A stretch of DNA of 64,000 bases from Bdellovibrionales bacterium GWA1_52_35. Lineage in GTDB: Bacteria > Bdellovibrionota > UBA1018. The stretch lies in contig MEPO01000025.1 of the NCBI GenBank assembly GCA_001769805.1, forward strand, positions 1 through 64,000. The letters run 5' to 3'. Positions 23,813-32,116 of the stretch are shown here, piece by piece (position 1 is the first letter of the stretch; each line of letters opens with the position of its first letter). The notes under the pieces were generated by a model that was not told the DNA's origin, ran no database searches, and saw only the letters and a list, made by a program, of their open reading frames with translations. The translations under genes were made by a program, and so were the position numbers.

Positions 23813-24535
23813 CTAAGCTACGCGCCGAAGGGCTGGACGCCGGCGTACCGGAATTTTAAACTCCGTCCCATCCGAAAGTTGAACCATCAAAGCCTGATCC
23901 ACAAAACTGATCGAGACCTGCTCGCCTTCGTATTCGTAGGCGAGCTTGAGCGTCATTTTGCCGGTCAAAGTCATGGATAAACCAGCTTCAACACTGCCCG
24001 ATTCTGAATTCACGTCGGTCTCCTGCACTGCCATGATTGCTCCTTTATGATCTGCTTCAGCCATTGCTGGCTGTTCTGGTGCCGGGACTGCGGCGGTCTC
24101 CTCATTGACAACACCATCTAAAATACTCGGGCCCTGAGCAGGAATCTGCTCAAGATCGCTCAAAGTTTCCTCAAGTCCCGCGTCTCCGCCGGTTCCCCGG
24201 AACTCCGCCATATCGTCTACTTCGACGACTTTGGGTTCCTCGGTGATGACCGACTCTGAAACAGCCTCGGCGACCACTGGCTCGGGCTCGGTGACCGCTG
24301 GCTCGGAATATTCCGGCTCTGAAACTGCCGGTTCGGTGATCGCCTCCGCAGATTCCACAACTGTCGCTTCCGGGACCCTGGGTCCGGCGGCTTCGCCAGC
24401 GACAACGGCCTCTGCTGTGGTCTCGACTGCTCCGAGCTCCTTCTGCAGAGACTCAATCTCGTTCATAATTTTATCGATCTCGTCTTGCGTATCGTTCTGA
24501 ATATCTTTGCCGACAGTACTTCCGATATTTGTCAT
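23813..24535 (-). CDS. Acidic low-complexity hypothetical protein, 240 aa
   Basis: The N-terminus (about 10-40) is a short coiled coil (DEIDKIMNEIESLQKELGAV). Residues 40-140 are a Glu/Pro/Val/Ala-rich linker with EPAV-type repeats. The C-terminal 70 residues look like a compact beta domain (SMTLTGKMTLKLAYEYEGEQ, then VSISFVDQALMVQLSDGTEF) ending in a basic tail. No signal peptide. The layout suggests a flexible adaptor. Function unknown. Confidence 0.6.
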   Translation of the reverse strand: MTNIGSTVGKDIQNDTQDEIDKIMNEIESLQKELGAVETTAEAVVAGEAAGPRVPEATVVESAEAITEPAVSEPEYSEPAVTEPEPVVAEAVSESVITEEPKVVEVDDMAEFRGTGGDAGLEETLSDLEQIPAQGPSILDGVVNEETAAVPAPEQPAMAEADHKGAIMAVQETDVNSESGSVEAGLSMTLTGKMTLKLAYEYEGEQVSISFVDQALMVQLSDGTEFKIPVRRRPALRRVA

Positions 24536-24755
24536 GCGGCACCTGATCCCTTCTACATATTACCCGGGCACGGCTAAAATAGAGCACCGGTCATTCTTTG
24601 ATCGGTCAATTCCCGTGCAAATCTGAGGAGATTCGATCAACCCACCGCTTCCAAATGCAACCCCGTAGTGCAATAACGCGGTAAATCAATCAAAAACAGT
24701 AGTTATCTCCCTGATTTTAGTGAATATATTCCTAAAAAATTGAAAGTGGCCACTT

Positions 24756-26276
24756 ATGAACGCAAAGAGCAAAGTCCCGACGGGTGCAAGTGTTTCAGGA
24801 ACTGAAAATTATTTCCGGCGCTTCTCTCCAGTCCAAGCCCAGGAACCCCGGAAATTCGGTCGCACCGGCTGGCTCGCTTCTTTCATCGGCTTTGGGTCTT
24901 ATCGTGTGGATCAACAGACACCTGAACACCGGGAGGCATTAACGCTCGCCCTGCGGTCAGGCTGCAATCTCATCGACACAAGCCCCAATTATCGCGAAGG
25001 CGCAGCCGAGGCGCTGATTGGAGACACATTATCCGCCGCGTTTTCAGAAAAATCTTTGCAGCGCGAGGAACTGATCATTATCAGCAAAGTGGGCTACGTC
25101 CAGGGCAGTGAACTTGAACTCGCACGGATGAGAATTGAGCAGGACAGGCCCATTCCGGAGATGACTCAATTCGCTCCTGATTGCTGGCACTGCTTTTCAC
25201 CCGAGTTCATCTCCTTGCAGCTGACTCAGTCACTGGCACGTCTGAAGCTTGAGACGCTTGACGCTGTTTTATTGCATAATCCCGAGCAATTTCTGCAGAC
25301 TGGCGGTTCTCACGCGGAATATTATGAGAGAATCAAACGCGCTTTCCTCCACCTGGAAGAAGAAGTCGCGCGCGGCCGGATTCAATTCTATGGAGTTTCA
25401 TCCAATACCTTCCCGGAGCCCAAGACATCGTCGGATTTCACCTCTCTTGAAATTTTGCTCGAAATCGCTAGTAAAATTTCTCCCAATCACCACTTTGCTG
25501 TCATCCAATGTCCTTTCAATCTCCTCGAAAGCGGCGCGGCTCTGGAGCCCAACAACGCGGGGAAGACCGTTTTTGAAACCGCGGCCCAGGCGAAGCTGGC
25601 GGTTCTGACCAACCGCCCTTTCAATGCCTATCCGCAAAATGAACCGAATGCGCAGATGCTCCGCTTGACGGATCCTCCGGGCAGGGGGGAAGTCACTGAA
25701 GGTTTTCTGGAAATTTTTCGAGAAAAATTTCAAACGGCCTTAAGTGACCTGATGCAACTTGAAGCGGCGTACACGGGGCAGGAGTTTGTCCCCGCAGGCA
25801 GTCTGTCCTGGGGGCATCTCCTTCGAAAGAAGCTTCCGGAACTCACATCTTTGGAATCGTGGCAGCGAGTGCTTTGCACTCAGATCCGGCCTCAGCTGGA
25901 GCGAGCTTTGGGAGTCCTGTCCCAATCACCGGAGTATCATCCCTGGATTGATGAATATCGCTTCCGCTCGGAAGAGTTCTTTGAGCTGGTCCCGGACTTT
26001 CTGGTTGCGCAGCAGTCATTGGTCAAAAAACGACTCACCGAAGAGCTGCTCGAACTCTGTCCCGAGCTCGGATCCACCTCGACACTTTCACGCAAAGTCC
26101 TCCGGCTGTATCATTCCATCCCCGGAATCCAGACCGTTCTGGCGGGGGTCAGAACTCCAGCTTACGTTCAAGACGCACTGAGTCCAATGGAAAGACTTGA
26201 CCCCGAGAAAGCCTTCGAGGTTCTCCGCTCGTTTCAGCACGGCGATGAAGCCGGCGCGAGGATTCGGTTTACCTGA
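24756..26276 (+). CDS. Aldo/keto reductase with C-terminal extension, 506 aa
   Basis: The first 330 residues form an aldo/keto reductase barrel: FIGFGSYRVDQQTPEHREAL, then NLIDTSPNYREGAAEALIG carrying the catalytic Asp and Tyr, and later LDAVLLHNPEQF. The usual lysine may be in ELIIISKVGY, and the histidine in LLHNPE. The family is normally about 300-340 aa; the extra 170 residues are helical, ending in a second TVLAGVRTPAYVQDAL segment that resembles the barrel's final strand-helix. This may be an insertion within the barrel rather than a tail. Substrate unknown. Confidence 0.75.
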   Translation: MNAKSKVPTGASVSGTENYFRRFSPVQAQEPRKFGRTGWLASFIGFGSYRVDQQTPEHREALTLALRSGCNLIDTSPNYREGAAEALIGDTLSAAFSEKSLQREELIIISKVGYVQGSELELARMRIEQDRPIPEMTQFAPDCWHCFSPEFISLQLTQSLARLKLETLDAVLLHNPEQFLQTGGSHAEYYERIKRAFLHLEEEVARGRIQFYGVSSNTFPEPKTSSDFTSLEILLEIASKISPNHHFAVIQCPFNLLESGAALEPNNAGKTVFETAAQAKLAVLTNRPFNAYPQNEPNAQMLRLTDPPGRGEVTEGFLEIFREKFQTALSDLMQLEAAYTGQEFVPAGSLSWGHLLRKKLPELTSLESWQRVLCTQIRPQLERALGVLSQSPEYHPWIDEYRFRSEEFFELVPDFLVAQQSLVKKRLTEELLELCPELGSTSTLSRKVLRLYHSIPGIQTVLAGVRTPAYVQDALSPMERLDPEKAFEVLRSFQHGDEAGARIRFT

Positions 26277-27087
26277 CCGACAATCCAGTTGGAGCTTTGG
26301 GTTTGGGCTGAGCGGTTGGGGCGCCAACGTACCCAATCAGCGGATATTTGTTCGCGTCTACCTTTGAGGGCCGTTCCGTGGTGATGATGACTTCATCCAC
26401 ATACATCGTTTGAGCCTGCGCTGTGCCGTTATTCCAATTGGACATGACGTAAGCGATACCGTCACTGACTGCCCCTGCGAACGGCATGGTTCGGGATGCG
26501 ATGTCTTCCACGATGAGTTGTTCGTTTTTCCAAATCCTAAATATTCCTTGCGTAGCGGAAAGCTTGACGTACATATCGATGCATTGCCATTTATCGATAT
26601 CAAAGCCGACGGACGCGCGAGGTTGGGCGTCCCCGGCTTCGTTGGAGAGCATAATCTGGTTATACGAATTACCGAATACGGACAGGTACCAGGACTGGTC
26701 CGGAGGAACCTCGAAATGTATGGGTCTGAATACCTTAATTGCCGAGTCCGGAGCATTTATTGCATTTCCCCAGCTCCAAGGCGAAGCGAAGTAATAGTAA
26801 GCACGAGCCCAAACTTCCGCGCCGGTTGTTACCAGTGGGTGAGTCAGTGAGCCGTAGGTTCCGCCATCTCCCTTGCTCATATACATCTTGGCGGATTTGG
26901 TTCCATACGCCGCCCGATCCGTCGAAACCGTCACATACGATCCGTTATTTCCAGAAAACGAGCCCGATCCGCTGAATCCGGTGTTGTCAAAATCAGCCGT
27001 CACTGTCCACGCCAGCGCAAGCGCGGGAAAACAGAGAACAGCGAGAGCAGCAATAAAAAATAGATTATTTTTCAGAGTCGGTCGCAT
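26269..27087 (-). CDS. Secreted lectin/lyase-like protein
   Basis: A 272-aa exported protein (signal peptide 1-26, ending ALALA) with a concanavalin-type beta-sandwich pattern: YVTVSTDRAAYGTKSAKMYM, then WARAYYYFASPW, and WQCIDMYVKLSATQGIFRIW. This resembles LamG/heparin-lyase-like folds that bind or cut polysaccharides. No catalytic residues can be assigned. A proline-rich tail (PTAQPKPKAPTG) follows. It converges on and overlaps the aldo/keto reductase gene by eight bases. Confidence 0.6.
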   Translation of the reverse strand: MRPTLKNNLFFIAALAVLCFPALALAWTVTADFDNTGFSGSGSFSGNNGSYVTVSTDRAAYGTKSAKMYMSKGDGGTYGSLTHPLVTTGAEVWARAYYYFASPWSWGNAINAPDSAIKVFRPIHFEVPPDQSWYLSVFGNSYNQIMLSNEAGDAQPRASVGFDIDKWQCIDMYVKLSATQGIFRIWKNEQLIVEDIASRTMPFAGAVSDGIAYVMSNWNNGTAQAQTMYVDEVIITTERPSKVDANKYPLIGYVGAPTAQPKPKAPTGLSVR

Positions 27088-27265
27088 ATGGCACCCCTTT
27101 GTTTAGCTATATGTCTGTCACTCTATGTTACTGTGCGGAGGCCATTAAAGACAATGGCAACTGTAGTATGCAGTTGTTTGCTCGAACGCCCTAACACCTC
27201 TCGGCAATTTTTACCGGGCAATTTTCGCCTATTTACGAAGCGCTTCGAATCCTTAAAATAGAAGA

Positions 27266-28375
27266 ATGGGCGTAAACCCCGAAATTTTCGAAAATTATTC
27301 CATTGCCTCCACTTCCGCCCTTTCTGCCGCCAGTAGCAGCACCCTCAAAATAGAACCCCAGGTCGAGCAGGAAAATCTTTTTGAAGCCGTCCAGGAACTC
27401 GGAACTGCTTTGAGAAAAGAGCGCGCCTACGCCGGCAAGCTTTCAGAAGAACTCGAGAACCTGCGGGCACAGCGGCAAAGTGAAATCAGAGCGCAACGGC
27501 TCAAGCTCCGCGAAGCGTCCGAACAGGAAAACACAGCCCAGGCCGCCTTGGCCCAAGCCCGCGCAGACCGAAAAGCGCTCGAAAACCAGGTGGCTTCCCT
27601 GCAAAATCACCTTCGCAGTCTGCAAACCGAATTGCGGCAATCCACACTTCGGGAAACTGAGGAAAAAGATAAAATCCGCTTTGAGCAGGAACTGCAGCGG
27701 ACTTCCCAGACCTACCATCATCAGAAACACAAGCAGCTCCAGATTGAAAACGAAGAACTCAAAGGGCACCTCGCTCCCCTGCGTGAGGAAAACAAACGCC
27801 TCAGCGATGCCCTGCAAAAAACCCAGGATCATGCTGCTGCTGAAAGCAGGTCCTCCGAAGTGAATCAACTTTCGCTTCTGAAAAAGATCGCCGAACTCAA
27901 CACCGAGCTCGCCCAGTACCGAGCCGAGTGGTCCCAGCAGGTCCAGATGCAGACGCGCTTGCGGGCTGCCGCTCATCAACTGCAGGAGATTTCGCAGGCT
28001 CACCGCAGCCTCTCAGAGCAGCATCAACGGTTGAAGCAGCAAATGACGGGCTCCTCTTCAGAAACGAACCAATTCAAACAGAGAATTTCAGATCTGGAGC
28101 AGCAAATCGACAATGAGCGTAGCGAAAAGCACATGGTACTCGCCTCCCTGCGCACAAGCGAAATCAAACTTTCCCGCCTGGAATCCCGAAACTCGGAGCT
28201 GGAACTCGATCTGGAGCGCCTGCGCGAGCGCCCCACGGTGCAGACACCGCAGCTGGATTGCGGGACGGGAGCACGCTTTGCCAAAACCTTTGACAACGTG
28301 GAAGATTTCTCGCCGGAAATATCGGCGGGAGCCAAATTCTTCACAGCCTATGCGGATCAAAAAGGAGAAGCCTGA
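27266..28375 (+). CDS. Long coiled-coil protein, 369 aa
   Basis: Residues about 30-330 are almost continuous heptad repeat rich in Q, E, L and R (for example LRAQRQSEIRAQRLKLREAS). No signal peptide or membrane segment. The C-terminus (about 335-369) is less regular and contains NVEDFSPEISAGAKFFTAYA. It is probably a cytoskeletal or scaffold protein, and is translationally linked to the 24-aa membrane peptide that follows. No family is recognised beyond coiled coil. Confidence 0.6.
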   Translation: MGVNPEIFENYSIASTSALSAASSSTLKIEPQVEQENLFEAVQELGTALRKERAYAGKLSEELENLRAQRQSEIRAQRLKLREASEQENTAQAALAQARADRKALENQVASLQNHLRSLQTELRQSTLRETEEKDKIRFEQELQRTSQTYHHQKHKQLQIENEELKGHLAPLREENKRLSDALQKTQDHAAAESRSSEVNQLSLLKKIAELNTELAQYRAEWSQQVQMQTRLRAAAHQLQEISQAHRSLSEQHQRLKQQMTGSSSETNQFKQRISDLEQQIDNERSEKHMVLASLRTSEIKLSRLESRNSELELDLERLRERPTVQTPQLDCGTGARFAKTFDNVEDFSPEISAGAKFFTAYADQKGEA

Positions 28376-28376
28376 G

Positions 28377-28451
28377 ATGAAAACCCTGCTCTGCTTCTGC
28401 CTCCCTGCGACCCTGACGCTTTCAGTGCTGCTGCTGATCGTACAGCTCTAA
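28377..28451 (+). CDS. Tiny hydrophobic membrane peptide, 24 aa
   Basis: Begins MKTLLCFCLPATLTLSVLL and ends in TAA. Almost entirely hydrophobic, with one lysine near the start, so it is a probable single-span inner-membrane peptide. The ATG lies one base after the coiled-coil gene stop and an AAAGGAGAAG site is 11 bases upstream, which supports coupled translation. It may anchor the coiled-coil protein, but this is inference from position. Confidence 0.45.
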   Translation: MKTLLCFCLPATLTLSVLLLIVQL

Positions 28452-28452
28452 G

Positions 28453-28953
28453 CTATTTGACCCGCTTCAGATGATGAGTTTGCTCGCCTGCACCGCAGCC
28501 GATCTGGAAATTTTTACGAACAGGGTCCAGCAGAATGGTCCCAGCCTGGCAATGAACAAGGTCAAAAGCATTCAACTTGTCTTCAGTTTCTTTCTGAAAA
28601 AGAGAGTACATGATTTCGCTCTCAAACCAGATCAGGCCGCCGACGTCCTGCCGGGTAGCGGCGTTCGGAATCAGCCAGAACACCTCCAGAAGATTCAAAT
28701 CGGATGGATGGTCATGAATGAAAAAACCGTTGCGGCCAAGCAGAAGGTTTTCATACGTGAAATCAATCGACTTGACTTCCAATTTCCGGCCACTCGCATC
28801 GGAGAACGTTGCCTTGGAGCCCTTGAGGACCACGGTTGCACCCGTACTCGAATCCGAAAACGTTCCCTTGTACCCGCTCGGAACTTTCCCGCAGGCAGTC
28901 AAGCCGAGAGAACCCAGGATCATTGCGACAAATAGAGTTTTGGATAACTTCAT
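28453..28953 (-). CDS. Small lipoprotein, 166 aa
   Basis: Signal peptide with lipobox LTACG at about 16-20, so it is envelope-anchored. The following region is beta-rich (GYKGTFSDSSTGATVVLKGS, then ATFSDASGRKLEVKS), like a small lipocalin or beta-barrel-type fold. I chose ATG at 28953 because AAGGAA lies eight bases upstream; ORFs from 29004 begin in a non-signal extension. It lies 13 bases downstream of the tetrad-repeat gene and may share its transcript. No family is recognised. Confidence 0.6.
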   Translation of the reverse strand: MKLSKTLFVAMILGSLGLTACGKVPSGYKGTFSDSSTGATVVLKGSKATFSDASGRKLEVKSIDFTYENLLLGRNGFFIHDHPSDLNLLEVFWLIPNAATRQDVGGLIWFESEIMYSLFQKETEDKLNAFDLVHCQAGTILLDPVRKNFQIGCGAGEQTHHLKRVK

Positions 28954-28966
28954 ATTCATTTCCTTT

Positions 28967-31267
28967 TTAAAATTGCGCCTGATGGACCACCACTGTCTGT
29001 CCACTCTCTCGAACTTCGAACTCCAGAATTCCCCCTGAATTCTGCTCTTTCACCAAGACCGGAATCACAAACCGGGTGCTTTGACCGTTCAGCAGCGGCG
29101 TCAGATACTGAGGATTTGGCCCGAGTACCGCAAACTGTTCGGTGCCCGCCGCTTTGATCCGCACGTGAAGCTGCAAGCTCTTCATGACTTTGCGGGAACT
29201 GACGTTCTTCAGTTCATACTCAGCCCGGAACACACCCGCCGAACGAAGGGCGCTCAAGTCGCTTATCGCCCTCACGGCATAGTCGTTCAGAACCGGAATT
29301 TGCTGTTCCCGGTCCAAGAGCCCCACGCGACGCCCGGAAGCTTCATTCACCTCAATGGCCAGACGAATTTCTGGAGTGCCACTCGCGCGACCAATTGCCG
29401 CAAAGGTCACTTCCTGTGTTTCGCCCGGACTTAAAACCCCAAGCTGGGCTTTGTCTTGAGTGATCTCAAGCGCCGTGGAACTTGAACTCAGCTGAACACG
29501 GAGCGCGGAAGCCGTAGGCGCCTCCGAGATATTTCTGATTCTGGCCTTCAGCTCACCTTCCATCCCCTCGTGCAGGACCGGAGCCTCCGCAAACGTCACT
29601 TCCAGCATGTATTTTGCGATCAGCTCAAACTGCTTGCTTCCGATTGCGCGGTTCTGGAAGGACGTCTTCAGCTGAATCCGGCTCCGCTCACCGACATGGC
29701 TTTCGGTTAAACGAAATTCAAGCACCTGCGTTATCGTTGTCAGACTCCTGGGCTTGAGATCGCGGGCAAGAAGCACGTCTTTGACGGGAATCACGGCTAC
29801 ATCACTATCCGCGTCCAGACTGACCTTTATGTCCTTCGCGGAGATCATCTGGTCGGAGAAATTCCTGAGTTCGACTTTCACCCGGATGACTTCCCCCGGC
29901 TCAAAGACACCGTTTGGAATCGTTTCCACCACGGATGCTTCCAGGAGCCGAACTGGCCGGAGACGGAAGTCCTCGGTTTCGTCTGCCCGACCACGACGAT
30001 ATTCCTGCACGGCATATTTCGGGTACATCTCCTGGAATTTGGCATCATGCGCAGCAGAGAAGGCGGCATCGTACAGATCGGCAACCCGCTCACGATAAGC
30101 GGCGGCCCGGGCTGCCTGATAATGCTGTTCGTAGAAATTATCATAATTCTGCTGATACGCCCGCTCAGACGCAGCCCGGAAGCTGCGGTCGTAGGTCTGT
30201 CGAAAAGCGGAATTGTAAGCACTCTCGTAAGCCCGAGCATACCCTTCTGATTGTCCGCTCTGGTAACCCCTCTGGTAATCCAGCCGGTAATCAACTGATC
30301 GCGCAGCACGACAGCCGTCGCCTTCACCGAAGCGATACGCCTGGTTATAGTTGTTGCGATACTGAAGGTTGTAGTTGGAATGAAATCCGGCGCTGTAGCC
30401 ATCGTTGTAACCGGAGAGACACGCTGAGCGTTCCTCCGAATTCGAGTAGTTGCAGTTTGGACTGTAGAAACGCCGGTCGGGCGAAGCACTTGCCGAGTAA
30501 TCCTGTTTTTCAACTCTTCCCAGGGAGCTGACCGAATTCTTCAGCTTATTCCACATATTCGAAAAAATTCCCTGCTCCGTGAGCGACTGCTTTTGGGAAT
30601 ACTCATCTTGCGACTGCACCGCCTCGGCAAATCTCTCTTTGCGGTATTCAGCGCGGCCCCGCGTATAGTCTTCTGCTTGAGCCTGCGCCAAAGCGTCACG
30701 ATCGCCTTCCACCAGACCATCGGCTTGACCCCGGGCAGAGGCATCCGAATGGTTCGCTTCGTCTATTCCCTTTGCCCGCCCCGGAGGAGTTGCTGCGGCG
30801 AGTGCATCACGGCTGGAACGAGCAATGCCGTCGGCCTCCCCTTCGTTCGAACCCCGGATCTCACCATCCCTCTGCCCTTGCATGGAACCGTTGGAAGCGC
30901 CCTCTCGCTCTCCATACATGAAGCCCTCCCGGTACCCGAGATCAAAACTGCGCTGGCGTTCATCACGCTCACAACTCGCATAGCCGCTGCGGTAACCTTG
31001 CTCGCGCCCCTCAGACCGGCCTTCCACCGGGCCGCGGACATTTCCCTCGCGCTCACCATCCCGATTACCTTCTTGATAGCCTGAGCGTCTCGCTGTGCCC
31101 GTATCGACGGGTGTCGGAGCAGGAACATAAGTCGGCCTAGGCGTGGGAGTATGGCCCGGAGGGATATGAGTCGGCCTTGCCTTGGGTTCGGCGAAGCTTG
31201 AATTGCTAAGGATCAATATGGCCAGAAAAGCCAAATCAAAGCGCCTGAGTATTTGTCTGAATTGCAT
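28967..31267 (-). CDS. Secreted tetrad-repeat protein with C-terminal beta domains, 766 aa
   Basis: Signal peptide 1-26, then a Pro/Thr-rich spacer to about 55. Residues about 62-205 carry glycine every fourth residue (GYQEGNRDGEREGNVRGP). Residues about 285-430 carry an aromatic or glycine every fourth residue (YESAYNSAFRQTYDRSF). From about 450 to the end are probably three beta-sandwich units of about 100 residues, resembling CARDB-type adhesion domains (VIRVKVELRNFSDQ). The two repeat zones would form helical surfaces with strips of Gly or aromatic residues. Cysteines are few. The envelope location is inferred, and I do not recognise a family. Confidence 0.6.
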   Translation of the reverse strand: MQFRQILRRFDLAFLAILILSNSSFAEPKARPTHIPPGHTPTPRPTYVPAPTPVDTGTARRSGYQEGNRDGEREGNVRGPVEGRSEGREQGYRSGYASCERDERQRSFDLGYREGFMYGEREGASNGSMQGQRDGEIRGSNEGEADGIARSSRDALAAATPPGRAKGIDEANHSDASARGQADGLVEGDRDALAQAQAEDYTRGRAEYRKERFAEAVQSQDEYSQKQSLTEQGIFSNMWNKLKNSVSSLGRVEKQDYSASASPDRRFYSPNCNYSNSEERSACLSGYNDGYSAGFHSNYNLQYRNNYNQAYRFGEGDGCRAARSVDYRLDYQRGYQSGQSEGYARAYESAYNSAFRQTYDRSFRAASERAYQQNYDNFYEQHYQAARAAAYRERVADLYDAAFSAAHDAKFQEMYPKYAVQEYRRGRADETEDFRLRPVRLLEASVVETIPNGVFEPGEVIRVKVELRNFSDQMISAKDIKVSLDADSDVAVIPVKDVLLARDLKPRSLTTITQVLEFRLTESHVGERSRIQLKTSFQNRAIGSKQFELIAKYMLEVTFAEAPVLHEGMEGELKARIRNISEAPTASALRVQLSSSSTALEITQDKAQLGVLSPGETQEVTFAAIGRASGTPEIRLAIEVNEASGRRVGLLDREQQIPVLNDYAVRAISDLSALRSAGVFRAEYELKNVSSRKVMKSLQLHVRIKAAGTEQFAVLGPNPQYLTPLLNGQSTRFVIPVLVKEQNSGGILEFEVRESGQTVVVHQAQF

Positions 31268-31441
31268 GATTCCCCCGATTTCCTGCTGCGTTTAAGCAAT
31301 GGTAATGCCAAGAGTTTTCGAAAATTGTTCCGACAAGTACCTGTTATCGTAGAATAAAATTTTAAGTCCTCAATTACATGGACGAATTTTGAGCACCAAG
31401 AGCCAGACTGACACCGGAAGCCTGTGAAAAATGACACCAAC

Positions 31442-32116
31442 TCAGACCTTCCGAACGTTTGCAACAAGCCCAACCAGTGGAGCTTCCCCTTCGCGACCCA
31501 AGACACCTTCCAGGCAGTCACCAGACTCAAGTGGCCCCACTCCCGCTGGTGTGCCGGTGAAAACCAGATCCCCTGCATTCAAAGTAAAGACACTCGAAAG
31601 AAAAACAATCAGCGCGGGAATATCGAAAATCATTTCTGATGCGCGCCCACTCTGTTTTGGGATTCCATTCACCGTGAGCTGAAACGTCAGACGCGAGGGA
31701 TCCGGACACTTTTCGGCCGGAAAGAATTCCCCGAGAAAAGCAAAAGTATCCAGGCCCTTCGCAAGGGTCCAGGGAAGAGCTTTGGCTTTCGCCTTTTCCT
31801 GCAGCTCGCGCGCGGTCACATCAATTCCCAAACCGTAGCCTGCGATGCAACTGAGCGCTGCTTCACGCGTGACATTCCTCGAATTTCGACCGATGGCAAG
31901 CACCAGCTCCAGCTCATGATCCACGCGCCCGACCTGAGTCGGGATAAGGATTTCCTCTCCCGAATACGAAATAGACGAGGTGGGCTTGAGGAAGACCACC
32001 GGTTGAGCGGGCACCGGATTATTCAGTTCCTTGGCGTGCTCCGAATAATTCCGGCCGATACAGAAGATATTCCGAACCGCAAAGCCCAAAGTTGGAACAA
32101 CCGGAAACTCACTCAC
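31442..32116 (-). CDS. Fumarylacetoacetate hydrolase family protein
   Basis: A 224-aa FAH-fold enzyme. It shows NIFCIGRNYSEHAKELNNP, the metal site VDHELELVLAIG (Glu ligands), YGLGIDVTARELQEKA, and TPAGVGPLESGD. Members hydrolyse, decarboxylate or isomerise small oxo-acids such as acylpyruvates or oxaloacetate. The length matches the short acylpyruvase class. Its start overlaps the dacB end by eight bases. Substrate is not visible. Confidence 0.85.
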   Translation of the reverse strand: MSEFPVVPTLGFAVRNIFCIGRNYSEHAKELNNPVPAQPVVFLKPTSSISYSGEEILIPTQVGRVDHELELVLAIGRNSRNVTREAALSCIAGYGLGIDVTARELQEKAKAKALPWTLAKGLDTFAFLGEFFPAEKCPDPSRLTFQLTVNGIPKQSGRASEMIFDIPALIVFLSSVFTLNAGDLVFTGTPAGVGPLESGDCLEGVLGREGEAPLVGLVANVRKV

